Below, piece after piece: positions 7,805 through 20,789 of a stretch of 64,000 nt of DNA. Location of the stretch: positions 186,001-250,000 of the forward strand of contig NZ_BMYO01000002.1 in NCBI RefSeq assembly GCF_014652315.1, read 5' to 3'. The position numbers were made by a program, and so were the translations under genes. How positions within the stretch are numbered: position 1 is the stretch's first letter; each line of letters starts with the position of its first letter. The notes beneath the pieces were generated by a model. It ran no database searches. It saw only the letters and a program-made list of their open reading frames with translations, and had not been told where the DNA came from. Origin of the DNA: Jeongeupia chitinilytica (GTDB lineage: Bacteria; Pseudomonadota; Gammaproteobacteria; Burkholderiales; Chitinibacteraceae).

Positions 7805-9853
7805 ATGCAGACATTCTTCATCGCGCCGACCCGGCAGAACGTCGGCCTGACCTCGGTATCGCTCGGCGTCGTCCGGGCCCTGCAGCGTCAGGGGCTGAAG
7901 GTCGGTTTCGTCAAGCCGGTTTCGCAGGATCACCACGAGATCGAGCGTTCGACGCATTTCGCCCGTGAAATCTGCCAGATCGACACGCCGAACGGCCTGT
8001 CGACCGGGCAGGTGATCGCCCGCGTCGCGGCGGGGCAGAACGACGAACTGATGGAAGACATCGTCAGCCTGTGCATGCGCGCCGCACAGGGGGCCGACGT
8101 GCTCGTCGTCGAGGGGCTGCATGTCGACCCGAACAACGCATTCACCGCAGGCCTGAATGCCGACATCGCCCGCGCGATGCAGGCCGAGACCGTGCTGATC
8201 GCCAATGCCGGTGCGCCGGGCGCGGTCAACGAGGTCAAAGTGCTGGCTGCCCAGCTTCGCCACGAAGGACTGAACGTGGCCGGGGTGATTTTCAACAAGG
8301 CTCCGGCGACGTTCGACGCCGCCGCGCAGCCGGCGATCGACGGCATCCCGGTCTGGGGCGTCGTCCGTTACGACGCACAGCTGCTGGCGCCGCGGACGCT
8401 CGACGTGGCGCGCCACCTGAATGCGCAGGTGCTGATCGAGGGCGAGATCGCCAAGCGTCGCGTGCGCGACACCGTGATTGCTGCCCGTTCGGTGACCGAG
8501 GTGGTCGAACGGCTGGTGCCGGGGGCACTGGTTGTCAGCGCCGGCGATCGCGACGACATCATGCTGGCAACCGCGCTGGCCGCAAAGAATGGCGTGCAGC
8601 TTGCCGGTCTGCTCCTGACGCATTCGAGCCTGCCCGATCAGCGCATCCGTGATTTCTCCGCCATGGCCCTCAACAGCGGCATTCCGGTGCTGCAGACCGA
8701 TACCGACAGCTTTGGCACCGCCGCACGCATTGCCCAGGTGCCTCCGGCTGTGGCGGCCGACGACGTCGAACGGATGAATGCGGTGCTCGACGCGGTGGCC
8801 GAACAGCTGTCGGCCGAGTCGCTGGCTGCAGGCGTGCGTGTTCCGGCCTCGGGCCGGATGTCGCCGCCGGCGTTCCGCTACCAGCTGATCAGCAAGGCGC
8901 GTGCCGCAAAGAAGCGCATCGTGCTGCCGGAAGGGGACGAGCCGCGCACGATCAAGGCTGCGGTGATCTGCGAAGAGAAGGGCATCGCCAGCTGCGTGCT
9001 GCTGGGCAAGCGCGCGACGATCGAATCGATCGCCGCCGCGCAGGGCGTGACGCTGCCGGCGTCGCTGGAAATCCTCGATCCGGACCTCGTGCGCCAGGAA
9101 TACGTCGCGCCGATGGTCGAACTGCGCAAGAGCAAGGGCCTGACCGAAGGCCAGGCCCTCGAACAGCTTGGTGATACCGTGGTGCTCGGCACGATGATGC
9201 TGGCGGTCGACAAGGTCGACGGTCTGGTGTCCGGCGCGGTGCATACCACCGCGAGTACGGTCCGTCCGGCCCTGCAGCTGATCAAGACCGCCCCGGGTTC
9301 GTCGATCGTCTCGTCGGTGTTCTTCATGCTGATGCCGGACCAGGTGCTGGTCTACGGCGACTGCGCGATCAACCCGAACCCGACCGCCGAACAGCTGGCC
9401 GAGATCGCCAAGCAGAGCGCCGACAGCGCCCGTGCGTTCGGCGTCGATCCGAAGGTCGCGATGATCAGTTACAGCACCGGCAAGTCCGGTGCCGGCGCCG
9501 ATGTCGACAAGGTGCGCTCGGCCGCCGAACTGGCGCGCGAAAAGTACCCGGAACTGGTGCTCGACGGCCCGCTGCAGTACGACGCGGCGTCGGTCGCCGA
9601 TGTCGCGGCGCAAAAGGCACCGGGCAGCAAGGTGGCCGGCAAGGCGACGGTGTTCGTTTTCCCTGACCTCAATACCGGCAACACCACCTACAAGGCGGTG
9701 CAGCGCAGCGCCCACGTCGTCAGCGTCGGTCCGATGCTGCAGGGCCTCAGGAAGCCGGTGAACGACCTGTCGCGCGGCGCGCTGGTCGACGACATCGTGT
9801 TCACGATTGCACTGACTGCCATCCAGGCCGCACAAATGGATACGCATCACTGA
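7805..9853 (+). CDS. pta: Phosphate acetyltransferase
   Basis: 682 residues, close to the long (class II) Pta such as the 714-residue E. coli enzyme. It interconverts acetyl-CoA plus phosphate and acetyl phosphate plus CoA in the cytoplasm. The N-terminal third is a BioD/CobQ-like P-loop-fold domain beginning TFFIAPTRQNVGLTSVSLG. A DRTGG domain follows (about 215-330), and then the catalytic PTA_PTB domain from about 365 (RIVLPEGDEPRTIKAA, VSGAVHTTASTVRPALQ, MISYSTGKSGAGADVDKV). The start is the ATG at 7805 behind AAGGAAA; upstream in-frame codons lack homology. No ackA is adjacent, so any acetate kinase partner lies elsewhere. A strong terminator follows directly. Confidence 0.96.
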   Translation: MQTFFIAPTRQNVGLTSVSLGVVRALQRQGLKVGFVKPVSQDHHEIERSTHFAREICQIDTPNGLSTGQVIARVAAGQNDELMEDIVSLCMRAAQGADVLVVEGLHVDPNNAFTAGLNADIARAMQAETVLIANAGAPGAVNEVKVLAAQLRHEGLNVAGVIFNKAPATFDAAAQPAIDGIPVWGVVRYDAQLLAPRTLDVARHLNAQVLIEGEIAKRRVRDTVIAARSVTEVVERLVPGALVVSAGDRDDIMLATALAAKNGVQLAGLLLTHSSLPDQRIRDFSAMALNSGIPVLQTDTDSFGTAARIAQVPPAVAADDVERMNAVLDAVAEQLSAESLAAGVRVPASGRMSPPAFRYQLISKARAAKKRIVLPEGDEPRTIKAAVICEEKGIASCVLLGKRATIESIAAAQGVTLPASLEILDPDLVRQEYVAPMVELRKSKGLTEGQALEQLGDTVVLGTMMLAVDKVDGLVSGAVHTTASTVRPALQLIKTAPGSSIVSSVFFMLMPDQVLVYGDCAINPNPTAEQLAEIAKQSADSARAFGVDPKVAMISYSTGKSGAGADVDKVRSAAELAREKYPELVLDGPLQYDAASVADVAAQKAPGSKVAGKATVFVFPDLNTGNTTYKAVQRSAHVVSVGPMLQGLRKPVNDLSRGALVDDIVFTIALTAIQAAQMDTHH

Positions 9854-9872
9854 GCGGATCGCTTTCCGCCTG

Positions 9873-9899
9873 AAAACGCCGGCTTCGTGCCGGCGTTTT
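9873..9899 (+). terminator. Rho-independent terminator of pta
   Basis: An 11-bp perfect stem, AAAACGCCGGC (9873-9883) with GCCGGCGTTTT (9889-9899), has a five-base TTCGT loop. It lies 20 bases after the pta stop. Confidence 0.85.
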
Positions 9900-9990
9900 C
9901 GCTGTTGCGGGCGAGGCGGCGTTTGCCGCATCGATGGCAATTTGTGCCGGACGGTCATTGTGCCCGAAGCGAATCGTCATGATCGCGTGG

Positions 9991-9996
9991 TAGAAT
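9991..9996 (+). promoter_or_regulatory. -10 element of the typA promoter
   Basis: TAGAAT lies 32 bases upstream of the typA ATG. No good -35 hexamer is found at 16-18 bases, so only the -10 is proposed. Confidence 0.45.
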
Positions 9997-10027
9997 CTAC
10001 GGTTTACCCAATCCTTCGCAGCATTCC

Positions 10028-11842
<1,815 letters not shown>

Positions 11843-11858
11843 TTCGGCATCGCCCGAC

Positions 11859-11889
11859 AAAACGGAGCCCGAGCGGCTCCGTTTTTTTT
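11859..11889 (+). terminator. Rho-independent terminator of typA
   Basis: The stem ACGGAGCC (11862-11869) pairs with GGCTCCGT (11875-11882), with flanking A-T pairs extending it. A run of eight T (11882-11889) follows. It starts about 17 bases after the stop codon. Confidence 0.92.
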
Positions 11890-12023
11890 GCCCGTCTGTC
11901 GTGTCCGCCGCGACGCCTGCCGCCGGCTGCTTGTCCGCCACTCCGACCCGTCTTATCGTTTTCCGCGACCGGTTTTGAGGCCGGCAATCACAAAGGCGCT
12001 GGACGCCGGGGATGGAGAGAGCG

Positions 12024-14018
<1,995 letters not shown>

Positions 14019-14031
14019 CCCGGGAACCATG

Positions 14032-14064
14032 AACAACAAACCCGCCATCGGCGGGTTTGTTGTT
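14032..14064 (+). terminator. Bidirectional terminator between the lyase gene and ydfG
   Basis: A 15-bp perfect stem (14032-14046 with 14050-14064; core CCCGCC / GGCGGG) has a three-base ATC loop. T-rich TTTGTTGTTT lies on the plus side and the mirror image on the minus side. It sits between two converging genes and can serve both. Confidence 0.85.
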
Positions 14065-14076
14065 TGGGTCTGACAT

Positions 14077-14823
14077 TCACCCGCGATGCACGGCCAGCGG
14101 TCCGTTGGCCTGGCAGACCGGCATCAGCTGAATGTTGTTGATGTTGACGTGTGCAGGGCGGCTGGCGACCCAGTAGACCGTGTCGGCGATATCGTCGGCG
14201 GTCAGCGGCTGGACGTTCTGGTACACCGCGCTGGCCTTGGCATCGTCGCCGTGAAACCGCACGTTGGAGAACTCGGTCCCGCCACACAGGCCCGGCTCGA
14301 CATTGGTCACGCGTACCGGCGTGCCGAGCAGGTCGGCGCGCAGGTTGTAGCTCAGCTGGTGGACGAAGGCCTTGGTCGCACCGTAGACGTTGCCACCCGG
14401 ATAGGGCCATTCGCCGGCGGTCGAGCCCAGATTGACGACATGGCCGCGGCCACGCTCGACCATGCCCGGCAGCAGTGCGCGGGTGCAATAGACCAGACCC
14501 TTGATGTTGGTGTCGATCATCCGCTCCCAGTCGTCGAGATCGGCACGCTGCGCCGGTTCGAGTCCGAGTGCGAGGCCGGCGTTGTTGACCAGCAGATCGA
14601 CCGCAGCGAAGTTGGTGGGGAGGACGGCGAAGGCGGCTGCGACCGCGTCTCGGTCGGTCACGTCGAGCTGCAGCGGCAGCAGTGTCGGGCCGAGTTCCGC
14701 TGCTAGTGCCTCGAGGCGGTCGATCCGCCGGGCCGTTGCGACGACGCGATGGCCTTCGGCAACGAAACGGCGAGCGATGGCCTGACCAAATCCGGCGCTG
14801 GCGCCGGTGACGACGACGATCAT
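14077..14823 (-). CDS. ydfG: YdfG-type NADP-dependent 3-hydroxy acid dehydrogenase
   Basis: A 248-residue short-chain dehydrogenase, the same length as E. coli YdfG. It matches YdfG closely across the chain (LVNNAGLALGLEPAQ, MIDTNIKGLVY, LLPGMVER, GGTEFSNVRF, PAHVNINNI). YdfG oxidises L-allo-threonine, serine and 3-hydroxy acids with NADP, and reduces malonic semialdehyde from pyrimidine breakdown. The Rossmann glycine motif is TGASAGFG (about 6-13), and the catalytic Ser and YxxxK lie in GSTAG and YGATK. The ATG at 14823 is chosen because AGGAGAAA precedes it by three bases. Longer in-frame starts exist up to 14880 but lack this signal. It is divergent from hslR. Confidence 0.93.
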   Translation of the reverse strand: MIVVVTGASAGFGQAIARRFVAEGHRVVATARRIDRLEALAAELGPTLLPLQLDVTDRDAVAAAFAVLPTNFAAVDLLVNNAGLALGLEPAQRADLDDWERMIDTNIKGLVYCTRALLPGMVERGRGHVVNLGSTAGEWPYPGGNVYGATKAFVHQLSYNLRADLLGTPVRVTNVEPGLCGGTEFSNVRFHGDDAKASAVYQNVQPLTADDIADTVYWVASRPAHVNINNIQLMPVCQANGPLAVHRG

Positions 14824-14946
14824 GGCTTTCTCCTGCATGAACGGGCCTTTCAGGGTGCGCCAAACAGGGCATTGCGGCAACAGACAATCCTTGGCGTTTT
14901 TGGCCGGCGCAGTTGCGTATCCCGGGCGGCGTGACAGAACGCGTAG

Positions 14947-14952
14947 TAAGAT
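14947..14952 (+). promoter_or_regulatory. Possible -10 element for hslR
   Basis: TAAGAT lies 29 bases upstream of the hslR ATG in the 158-base gap shared with ydfG. No clear -35 was found at the right distance. Confidence 0.3.
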
Positions 14953-14981
14953 TTACGCCATCTCACCATCTTTGCGACATC

Positions 14982-15392
14982 ATGCCCGCACATGACGAGG
15001 CCTCGGCCAAGGTCCGGCTGGACAAGTGGCTCTGGGCCGCGCGTTTCTTCAAGACCCGCTCGATGGCCACTGAAGCGATCGACGCCGGCCACGTGCATCT
15101 GAATGGCGACCGGGCCAAGCCGGCGCGGACCGTCAAGGCCGGCGACCGGCTGCGCGTGCTGGCCGCACACGGCGAGTTCGAGCTGGTCGTGCTGGCCTTG
15201 TCCGACCGGCGTGGCCCGGCCGAAGTGGCGCGCACGCTCTACGAGGAAACGCCGGACAGCGAAGCGAGGAGGGCGCAGCAGGCGCTCGACCGCGAACTGG
15301 TACCGACGTTCGAACACCCGCTGTCCAAAGGCCGGCCGACCAAGAAATGGCGGCGGCAACTCCATGACTTTTCGCGCAAGCAGCAAGGCTGA
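14982..15392 (+). CDS. hslR: Hsp15-like S4-domain ribosome-associated protein
   Basis: 136 residues with an N-terminal S4 RNA-binding domain (VRLDKWLWAARFFKTRSMATEAIDAGHVHLNG, about residues 11-42). A basic C-terminal tail follows (KGRPTKKWRRQL). This is the layout of Hsp15, a heat-shock protein that binds stalled 50S subunits carrying nascent chains and helps free them. The ATG at 14982 starts the conserved part. An upstream in-frame start at 14913 would add 23 unlike residues. It is followed after only five bases by a response-regulator gene, so the two are probably co-transcribed. Confidence 0.93.
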   Translation: MPAHDEASAKVRLDKWLWAARFFKTRSMATEAIDAGHVHLNGDRAKPARTVKAGDRLRVLAAHGEFELVVLALSDRRGPAEVARTLYEETPDSEARRAQQALDRELVPTFEHPLSKGRPTKKWRRQLHDFSRKQQG

Positions 15393-15397
15393 ATCCC

Positions 15398-16660
15398 ATG
15401 TCGTTCGATGTCTCGGTAGCACCCATCTACCTGCTGTGCCGGAATGCCGCTTACGTTGAAACGATCGTCGGGCAGCTGTCGATGTACGGTCTGCGGGCGA
15501 CGGCCTTTGCCCGCGCTGCCGCGCTGCTGGCCGCGATACACGGCGAGGCACCGCTGGTGGTGCTGGTCGATGAAGCCGCCTGTGACGACATGGCGCTGCC
15601 GCAGCTGTTGCCGATGATTGCCCGCCTGCACGAAGGCCCGCTGGTCTACCTGTCGCTGCCGATGGCGGCGCAGGAACAGATCGAGCTGGCCCGCGCCGGC
15701 GTGACCGATTTCCTGCCCAAGCCGTTCGATGGCCACCGGCTGATCGACCAGATCGACCGGATGCTCGAGGCCCGTTCGCCGCAGCCGGCGCGGGTGCTGA
15801 TCGTCGACGACTCGGAAACGCTCGCGCACTGGGCGAGCAACGTGCTGACGATGGCGGGCATGCGCGTGCGCAGCGTCAAGAATCCGCTCAAGGTGCCGCA
15901 GCTCATCGCACTGGAAAAGCCGGAACTGATCCTGCTCGACATGTACATGCCCGAGTGCACCGGCGACGAACTGGCGCGGGTGCTGCGGCAGAATCCGGCG
16001 TTCGACGGCATTCCGATCGTCTTCCTGTCGAGCGAAACCCAGCGGGGCCGGCAGCTGACGGCCCGGCGCATGGGGGGCGACGATTTTCTGGTGAAGAACA
16101 ACGACCCGGACGAGCTGATCGACATTGTCGCGATGATGGTCGACCGTTACCGCCGCCTGCGCGAACTGATGAGCCGCGACAGCCTGACCCGGCTGCTGAA
16201 CCACACCCACCTGATCGAGCGACTGCTGCAGGAGGTGGCGCGCGCCCACGAGACGATCCACCCGCTGTCGTTCGCGATGATCGACATCGATCATTTCAAG
16301 TCGGTCAACGACCGCTACGGTCACGCCGTGGGCGACCGGGTGATCAAGAGTCTGGCGCGGCAACTGCGACAGGCTTTTCCCGGCGCCGATCTGGTCGGCC
16401 GCTACGGCGGCGAGGAGTTTTCGATCATCTTCCCGAATACCTCGCTGCTTCGTGCGGCGCAGCAGGTCGACGAGCTGCGGCTGGGATTCGGTGAGTTCCG
16501 GCATCTCTGCAGCAATGGCGAACCGCTGGCGCTGTCGTTCAGCGCCGGGGTCGCCCAGCTCGGCAACGGCATGCAGGCCGAACAGCTGATCGAAACCGCC
16601 GATGCGGCGCTCTACCAGGCCAAGGCGGCCGGCCGGAACCAGGTCGGCTTGGCGCGATAA
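15398..16660 (+). CDS. Response regulator with two receiver domains and a GGDEF output
   Basis: 420 residues in a PleD-like order. The first receiver domain (about 8-122) has lost the acidic pair (Cys14-Arg15) although Asp58 and Lys108 remain. The second (131-250) is complete, with Asp137/138, phosphoacceptor Asp181 (LLDMYMP) and Lys233. The GGDEF domain (about 258-420) carries GGEEF at 337-341. The RxxD inhibitory site is absent (PGAD at 328-331), so product feedback may be missing. It should make c-di-GMP when phosphorylated. No cognate kinase is adjacent; it is close behind hslR and ten bases ahead of the M61 peptidase gene. Confidence 0.94.
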   Translation: MSFDVSVAPIYLLCRNAAYVETIVGQLSMYGLRATAFARAAALLAAIHGEAPLVVLVDEAACDDMALPQLLPMIARLHEGPLVYLSLPMAAQEQIELARAGVTDFLPKPFDGHRLIDQIDRMLEARSPQPARVLIVDDSETLAHWASNVLTMAGMRVRSVKNPLKVPQLIALEKPELILLDMYMPECTGDELARVLRQNPAFDGIPIVFLSSETQRGRQLTARRMGGDDFLVKNNDPDELIDIVAMMVDRYRRLRELMSRDSLTRLLNHTHLIERLLQEVARAHETIHPLSFAMIDIDHFKSVNDRYGHAVGDRVIKSLARQLRQAFPGADLVGRYGGEEFSIIFPNTSLLRAAQQVDELRLGFGEFRHLCSNGEPLALSFSAGVAQLGNGMQAEQLIETADAALYQAKAAGRNQVGLAR

Positions 16661-16670
16661 AAGGAAAATC

Positions 16671-18476
16671 ATGTCCGCTCTGCACTACCGCATCCGCCCG
16701 GCCGATCTGGCCGGTCACTACTTCGATGTCACGCTGACGATCGCCGAACCGGCCGCCGACGGCCAGATCGTCTGGCTGCCGGTGTGGATTCCCGGCAGTT
16801 ACCTGATCCGCGAGTTCGCGCGCAATATCACCGGTATTGCCGCGTATAGCGGCAAACAGCCGGTCGAGCTGCGGAAGCTCGACAAGCACCGCTGGCAGGC
16901 CGCCCCGGTCACCGGACCGCTGACAATCGAGTACCGCGTCTACGCCTTCGACCTGTCGGTGCGGGGGGCTTACCTCGACGAAATGCGCGGTTTTTTCAAC
17001 GGCACCAGCGTCTTTCTGGCCGTCGCCGGTCAGGAGTCGCAGCGGTGCGAGGTCGACATCGCGGCGCCACGCGGCGAGGCCGCTAGGCAATGGCGCGTGG
17101 CAACGACGCTGCCGGCGGTAAAGGTCAAGGACAGCGGTTTTGGCCGCTATCGTGCGCGCAACTACGACGAGCTGATCGATCATCCGGTCGAACTCGGCAC
17201 TTTCGATCAGGAGACCTTCAAGGCTTGCGGTGTCCCGCACGACGTCGTCATCGCTGGTCGGCACCGGACCGATTTCAAGCGACTGAAGAAAGACCTGAAG
17301 AAAATCTGCGAAGCGCAGATCAGGCTGTTCGGCGAGCCGGCGCCGTTCGAGCGCTACCTCTTCATGACCATGGTCACCGGCGACGGCTACGGCGGACTTG
17401 AACACCGTGCCTCGACCGCACTGATCACCAGCCGCCCGGACCTGCCGCTGGCGCACGAAACCGAGCGCAAGGCCGGCTACATCCAGTACCTCGGCCTGTG
17501 CAGCCACGAGTATTTCCACAGCTGGAACGTCAAGCGCATCAAGCCCGCCGCGTACGCGCCGTATCCGCTTGATCGCGAGGCGTATACGCGGCTGCTGTGG
17601 GCATTCGAGGGCATCACGTCCTACTACGACGACCTGATGCTGCTGCGCGCCGGCATCCTGACGCCGCAGCAATACCTCGACCTGCTGGCGCAAACGCTGA
17701 CCGGTGTCGAGCGCACCCCGGGGCGCCGGCAGCAGACGCTGGAAGAGGCCAGCCTCGATGCATGGGTCAAGTACTACCGGCAGGACGAAAACAGTCCGAA
17801 CGCACTGGTCAGCTACTACACCAAGGGCGCGCTCGCCGCGCTCTGCCTTGATCTGACGATCCGCCAGCGTACCGGCGGCGTCAGGAGTCTCGATGACGTG
17901 ATGCGCGCACTGTGGCAGCGCTTCGGGCGCGATTTCGACCGGCAGGGGCTGGGCGTCGGCGAAACCGAATGGGAGGCCGTGGCCAGCGAGGTTTCGGGCG
18001 TTGATCTCAAGGCGTTTTTCGATCAGGTACTGCGCTCCACCGGCGAACTGCCGGTGGCCGACCTGCTCGATGCGTTCGGTGTCGACGTACAGCAGCGGCC
18101 GCCGCTCGGAGGCAGCGACAAGGGCGGATGGCGCAGCGGGACGATCGTGGCCGGCGTCAGCATCGGTGCACGCATTGCCGCCGATCCGGCCGGCATCAAG
18201 CTGACCCAGGTCTTCGACGACGGTCCAGCCAGGGAGGCGGGGCTGGCTGCCGGTGATGTGCTGATTGCGTTCGACGGCCTGCGCACCAGCGCCTCGAACC
18301 TCGACAGTGCACTGTCGGGCTATCCGGTCGGCAGCAAGCTGGTCGTGCATGCGTTCCGTCGTGACGAACTGATCGAGCGGACGCTGCAACTGCAGGCGGC
18401 CAGATCGGACACCTGGGGGCTGCGCTTGCGCGACGAGACGGCCGGCTCGCTTCGCTTTGGATGGCTGGCGGTTTGA
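16671..18476 (+). CDS. M61-family metallopeptidase with PDZ domain
   Basis: 601 residues, matching the glycyl-aminopeptidase/M61 family. The N-terminal beta domain begins with RIRPADLAGHYFDVTLTI and contains LPVWIPGSYLIREFARNI. The catalytic domain has the zinc motif HEYFH at 279-283 within LCSHEYFHSWNVKRIKP, and a PDZ-type domain lies near 480-570 (AREAGLAAGDVLIAFDGL). No signal peptide is seen, so it is probably cytoplasmic. The start is ATG 16671 behind AAGGAAAA. An upstream in-frame start lies inside the preceding gene and is rejected. It follows the regulator gene by ten bases. Confidence 0.92.
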   Translation: MSALHYRIRPADLAGHYFDVTLTIAEPAADGQIVWLPVWIPGSYLIREFARNITGIAAYSGKQPVELRKLDKHRWQAAPVTGPLTIEYRVYAFDLSVRGAYLDEMRGFFNGTSVFLAVAGQESQRCEVDIAAPRGEAARQWRVATTLPAVKVKDSGFGRYRARNYDELIDHPVELGTFDQETFKACGVPHDVVIAGRHRTDFKRLKKDLKKICEAQIRLFGEPAPFERYLFMTMVTGDGYGGLEHRASTALITSRPDLPLAHETERKAGYIQYLGLCSHEYFHSWNVKRIKPAAYAPYPLDREAYTRLLWAFEGITSYYDDLMLLRAGILTPQQYLDLLAQTLTGVERTPGRRQQTLEEASLDAWVKYYRQDENSPNALVSYYTKGALAALCLDLTIRQRTGGVRSLDDVMRALWQRFGRDFDRQGLGVGETEWEAVASEVSGVDLKAFFDQVLRSTGELPVADLLDAFGVDVQQRPPLGGSDKGGWRSGTIVAGVSIGARIAADPAGIKLTQVFDDGPAREAGLAAGDVLIAFDGLRTSASNLDSALSGYPVGSKLVVHAFRRDELIERTLQLQAARSDTWGLRLRDETAGSLRFGWLAV

Positions 18477-18485
18477 ATTAAGTCT

Positions 18486-18513
18486 TTGGTAAGTTATTGC
18501 GACCGCGTATAAA
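18486..18513 (+). promoter_or_regulatory. Sigma-70-type promoter of the GGDEF-EAL gene
   Basis: TTGGTA (18486-18491) and TATAAA (18508-18513) are separated by 16 bases in an AT-rich gap, 30 bases before the ATG. Confidence 0.55.
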
Positions 18514-18543
18514 TTGAGGAAGTAGCTCAACACGGACGACCGC

Positions 18544-20664
18544 ATGTACTTGCCCCTGCCCGGCTCGGGCTGGTTTTACAGCCTGCGCAACCGAATCCTG
18601 TTCGTCTTCCTGCTGATCGCACTCGGCGTCAGCAGCGTCGGTGCGGGTTACGTGTACCGGCTCAAGGCGTCGGCAATCCGTTCCGGCATTGATGAACGCC
18701 TGCGCTCGGCAGCCATCGCTGCCGAGCGCTTGCTGCCGGCGAGCCTGGCGCCACGAAACATCCTGTTCGGCGACGACGAAGCGCAAGATCCGGCCCGCTT
18801 GCAGGCCGCGATGGAGCGCTATTGCCGCCTGACCGGTGTGGATGCGCTGGGTTTTTATGCAATTGCCGGCAAAGTGCCGCGGCTGGTTGCCGGAGCCAGC
18901 GTCAACGCCCTGGCGAACAGCCGCATTCCGGTCGAGATGTTCGATGTCGGCGCAGCAGTCGACACGACGCAGGTCGCACAAACCCGCATCCAGGAGCAGG
19001 TGGCGCGGGTACTGTTCTTCCCCGGATCGTCCGGCAACGGCACGCCACGCTACGGCATCGCGGTGATGAGCGCCGATGACGGGTTCGAGCGCGCATTGCA
19101 GGCAGCCGGAATGCAGGCTGCCGTCGGTGGCGGGCTGGCGTTTCTGCTCGGCGGTCTGGTTTCCTGGCTGCTGGCAGGCTGGCTGGCGGCGCCAATCACG
19201 GCCCTGCTGGCCGCAGTGCGGCGCATGCGTGGCGGCGACTACAGCGCACGGCTGCGCTTCAAGGGAAAGGGCGAGCTCATCGAGCTGGCCGACAATTTCA
19301 ATGCGATGAACGAGGCCGTTGCCGAACGCGAACGGCTGATTCTGCGGCAGGCCTTCGAGGACGGGCTGACCGGCCTGCCGAATCGTGGCCGCATGCTCGA
19401 GCTGATGCAGGCGCACATCGTCAGTGACGGTTCGCCGTTTGTCGTGCTGCTGATCGACATCAACCAGTTCAAGTACGTGAACGACTACCTCGGTTACCAG
19501 ACTGGCGATGCCATGCTGGTGGCGCTGGCGCGACGACTGTCCGGGCTGATGCACCAGCGCGGCGAGCTTTGCGCCCGGCTGCCCGGCGACGAATTTGCAC
19601 TGCTGTTTCCCGACACGCTGATCGGCGCTCTGCCGAGGCTGATGACGCGACTGGAAGCCGCACTGGTCGATCCGGTCATTGTCAGTGGTCAGCGGCTCGA
19701 CCTCAGTGTCGGCATTGGCGTGGCGGCCTACCCGGAGCACGGCGACACGGCGGAGCTGCTGCTGCGGCATGCCGAAGTCGCGATGTACCTTGCCAAGCGC
19801 GATCACGCGGCGTACGCGATCTACTGTACCGAGACCGAGACGCATCGCCGCAACCGGACCGCCTTGCTCGCCGATCTGCGCGAAGCCATCGACGGCGGCC
19901 AGTTCCGGGTCCATTACCAGCCCAAGGCGCTGCTGCGGGACGGTTCGGTGAACAAGGCCGAGGCGCTGGTGCGCTGGACGCACCCCGAACGCGGCTGGAT
20001 CACGCCCGACGAGTTCATCCCGTTTGCGGAGCAGACCGGCAGGCTGAAATCGATCACCCACTGGGTGCTCAACGAAGTCGTCGGCCAGCTGGCGCGCTGG
20101 CACGACAGCGGCCTGACCCTCTGCGTGTCGGTCAATGTCGGCATGAGCGACGTCGAGGACGACGCCTTCGTGGCCTTTGTCGATCGTGTGCTGCGGCAGC
20201 ATCACGTCGAGCCGGCACAACTGTGCCTCGAGATTACCGAGACCGGCATGATGCATCGGCCGCAACAATTGCTCGTCAATCTGGACCGGTTGCGCCAGTT
20301 GGGCGTGTCGCTGTCGATCGACGATTTCGGCAACGGTTACTCGTCGTTCGGCTACCTCGCTCAGATGCCGGTGCACGAACTGAAAATCGACCGGACCTTC
20401 ATCGAGCGACTGGAACACAACTTCGAGAACATCTCGATCGTCCGCTCGATCATCGAGCTTGGCCATATCCTCGGTCTCGACGTCGTCGCCGAAGGGGTCG
20501 AGACGCAAGCGATCTGGCAGGCGCTTGCGGTGATGGGGTGCGACGAGGCGCAGGGCTATCTGATAGCCAGGCCGATGCCGGCCGACGAGCTGGCCCACTG
20601 GCTGGAAAAGGGCTTCGACATGCCACCGGCGGTGCCGAACATGGCAACGGTGCTGTCGACCTGA
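18544..20664 (+). CDS. Membrane GGDEF-EAL protein, likely c-di-GMP phosphodiesterase
   Basis: 706 residues. One membrane helix (about 17-38), a roughly 150-residue extracytoplasmic sensor region, a second helix (about 190-215) and a HAMP-like segment (LAAPITALLAAVRRMRGGDYSARL) come first. The GGDEF domain is degenerate (LPGDEF in place of GGDEF), so it probably binds rather than makes nucleotide. The EAL domain (about 440-690) keeps its catalytic set: EAL in KAEALVRW, Asn in SVNVG, EITETGMM, DDFGNGYSS, KIDRTF and EGVET. It should hydrolyse c-di-GMP at the inner membrane. It has its own promoter and stands alone ahead of the phosphonate island. Confidence 0.93.
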   Translation: MYLPLPGSGWFYSLRNRILFVFLLIALGVSSVGAGYVYRLKASAIRSGIDERLRSAAIAAERLLPASLAPRNILFGDDEAQDPARLQAAMERYCRLTGVDALGFYAIAGKVPRLVAGASVNALANSRIPVEMFDVGAAVDTTQVAQTRIQEQVARVLFFPGSSGNGTPRYGIAVMSADDGFERALQAAGMQAAVGGGLAFLLGGLVSWLLAGWLAAPITALLAAVRRMRGGDYSARLRFKGKGELIELADNFNAMNEAVAERERLILRQAFEDGLTGLPNRGRMLELMQAHIVSDGSPFVVLLIDINQFKYVNDYLGYQTGDAMLVALARRLSGLMHQRGELCARLPGDEFALLFPDTLIGALPRLMTRLEAALVDPVIVSGQRLDLSVGIGVAAYPEHGDTAELLLRHAEVAMYLAKRDHAAYAIYCTETETHRRNRTALLADLREAIDGGQFRVHYQPKALLRDGSVNKAEALVRWTHPERGWITPDEFIPFAEQTGRLKSITHWVLNEVVGQLARWHDSGLTLCVSVNVGMSDVEDDAFVAFVDRVLRQHHVEPAQLCLEITETGMMHRPQQLLVNLDRLRQLGVSLSIDDFGNGYSSFGYLAQMPVHELKIDRTFIERLEHNFENISIVRSIIELGHILGLDVVAEGVETQAIWQALAVMGCDEAQGYLIARPMPADELAHWLEKGFDMPPAVPNMATVLST

Positions 20665-20713
20665 ATCTGGTGCCAACGGTCCGGCACCGCATCCGGACGC
20701 GGATCTGCAACAG

Positions 20714-20753
20714 GTCTAGACGTCACAACCTCGTAATAAGCGCTGCCTAGAAT
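20714..20753 (+). promoter_or_regulatory. Phosphonate control element 1, upstream of the binding-protein gene
   Basis: The palindrome GTCTAGAC (20714-20721) continues as GTCTAGACGTCA. CGTAATA starts 18 bases after the palindrome start, and a -10-like TAGAAT (20748-20753) starts 34 bases after it. The same elements recur at the same distances at 21876. There is no sigma-70 -35 at the expected position, which suggests activator dependence or an operator overlapping the core promoter. Confidence 0.65.
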
Positions 20754-20789
20754 CCGCTGCGATTTCCCACCCCCCACAAGGATCGCAGC

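Noticed and set aside
20714..20721. GTCTAGAC as a recombination or attachment site
   Set aside because: The copies lie at matched distances from -10 elements and not at the ends of a mobile segment. No integrase is present.
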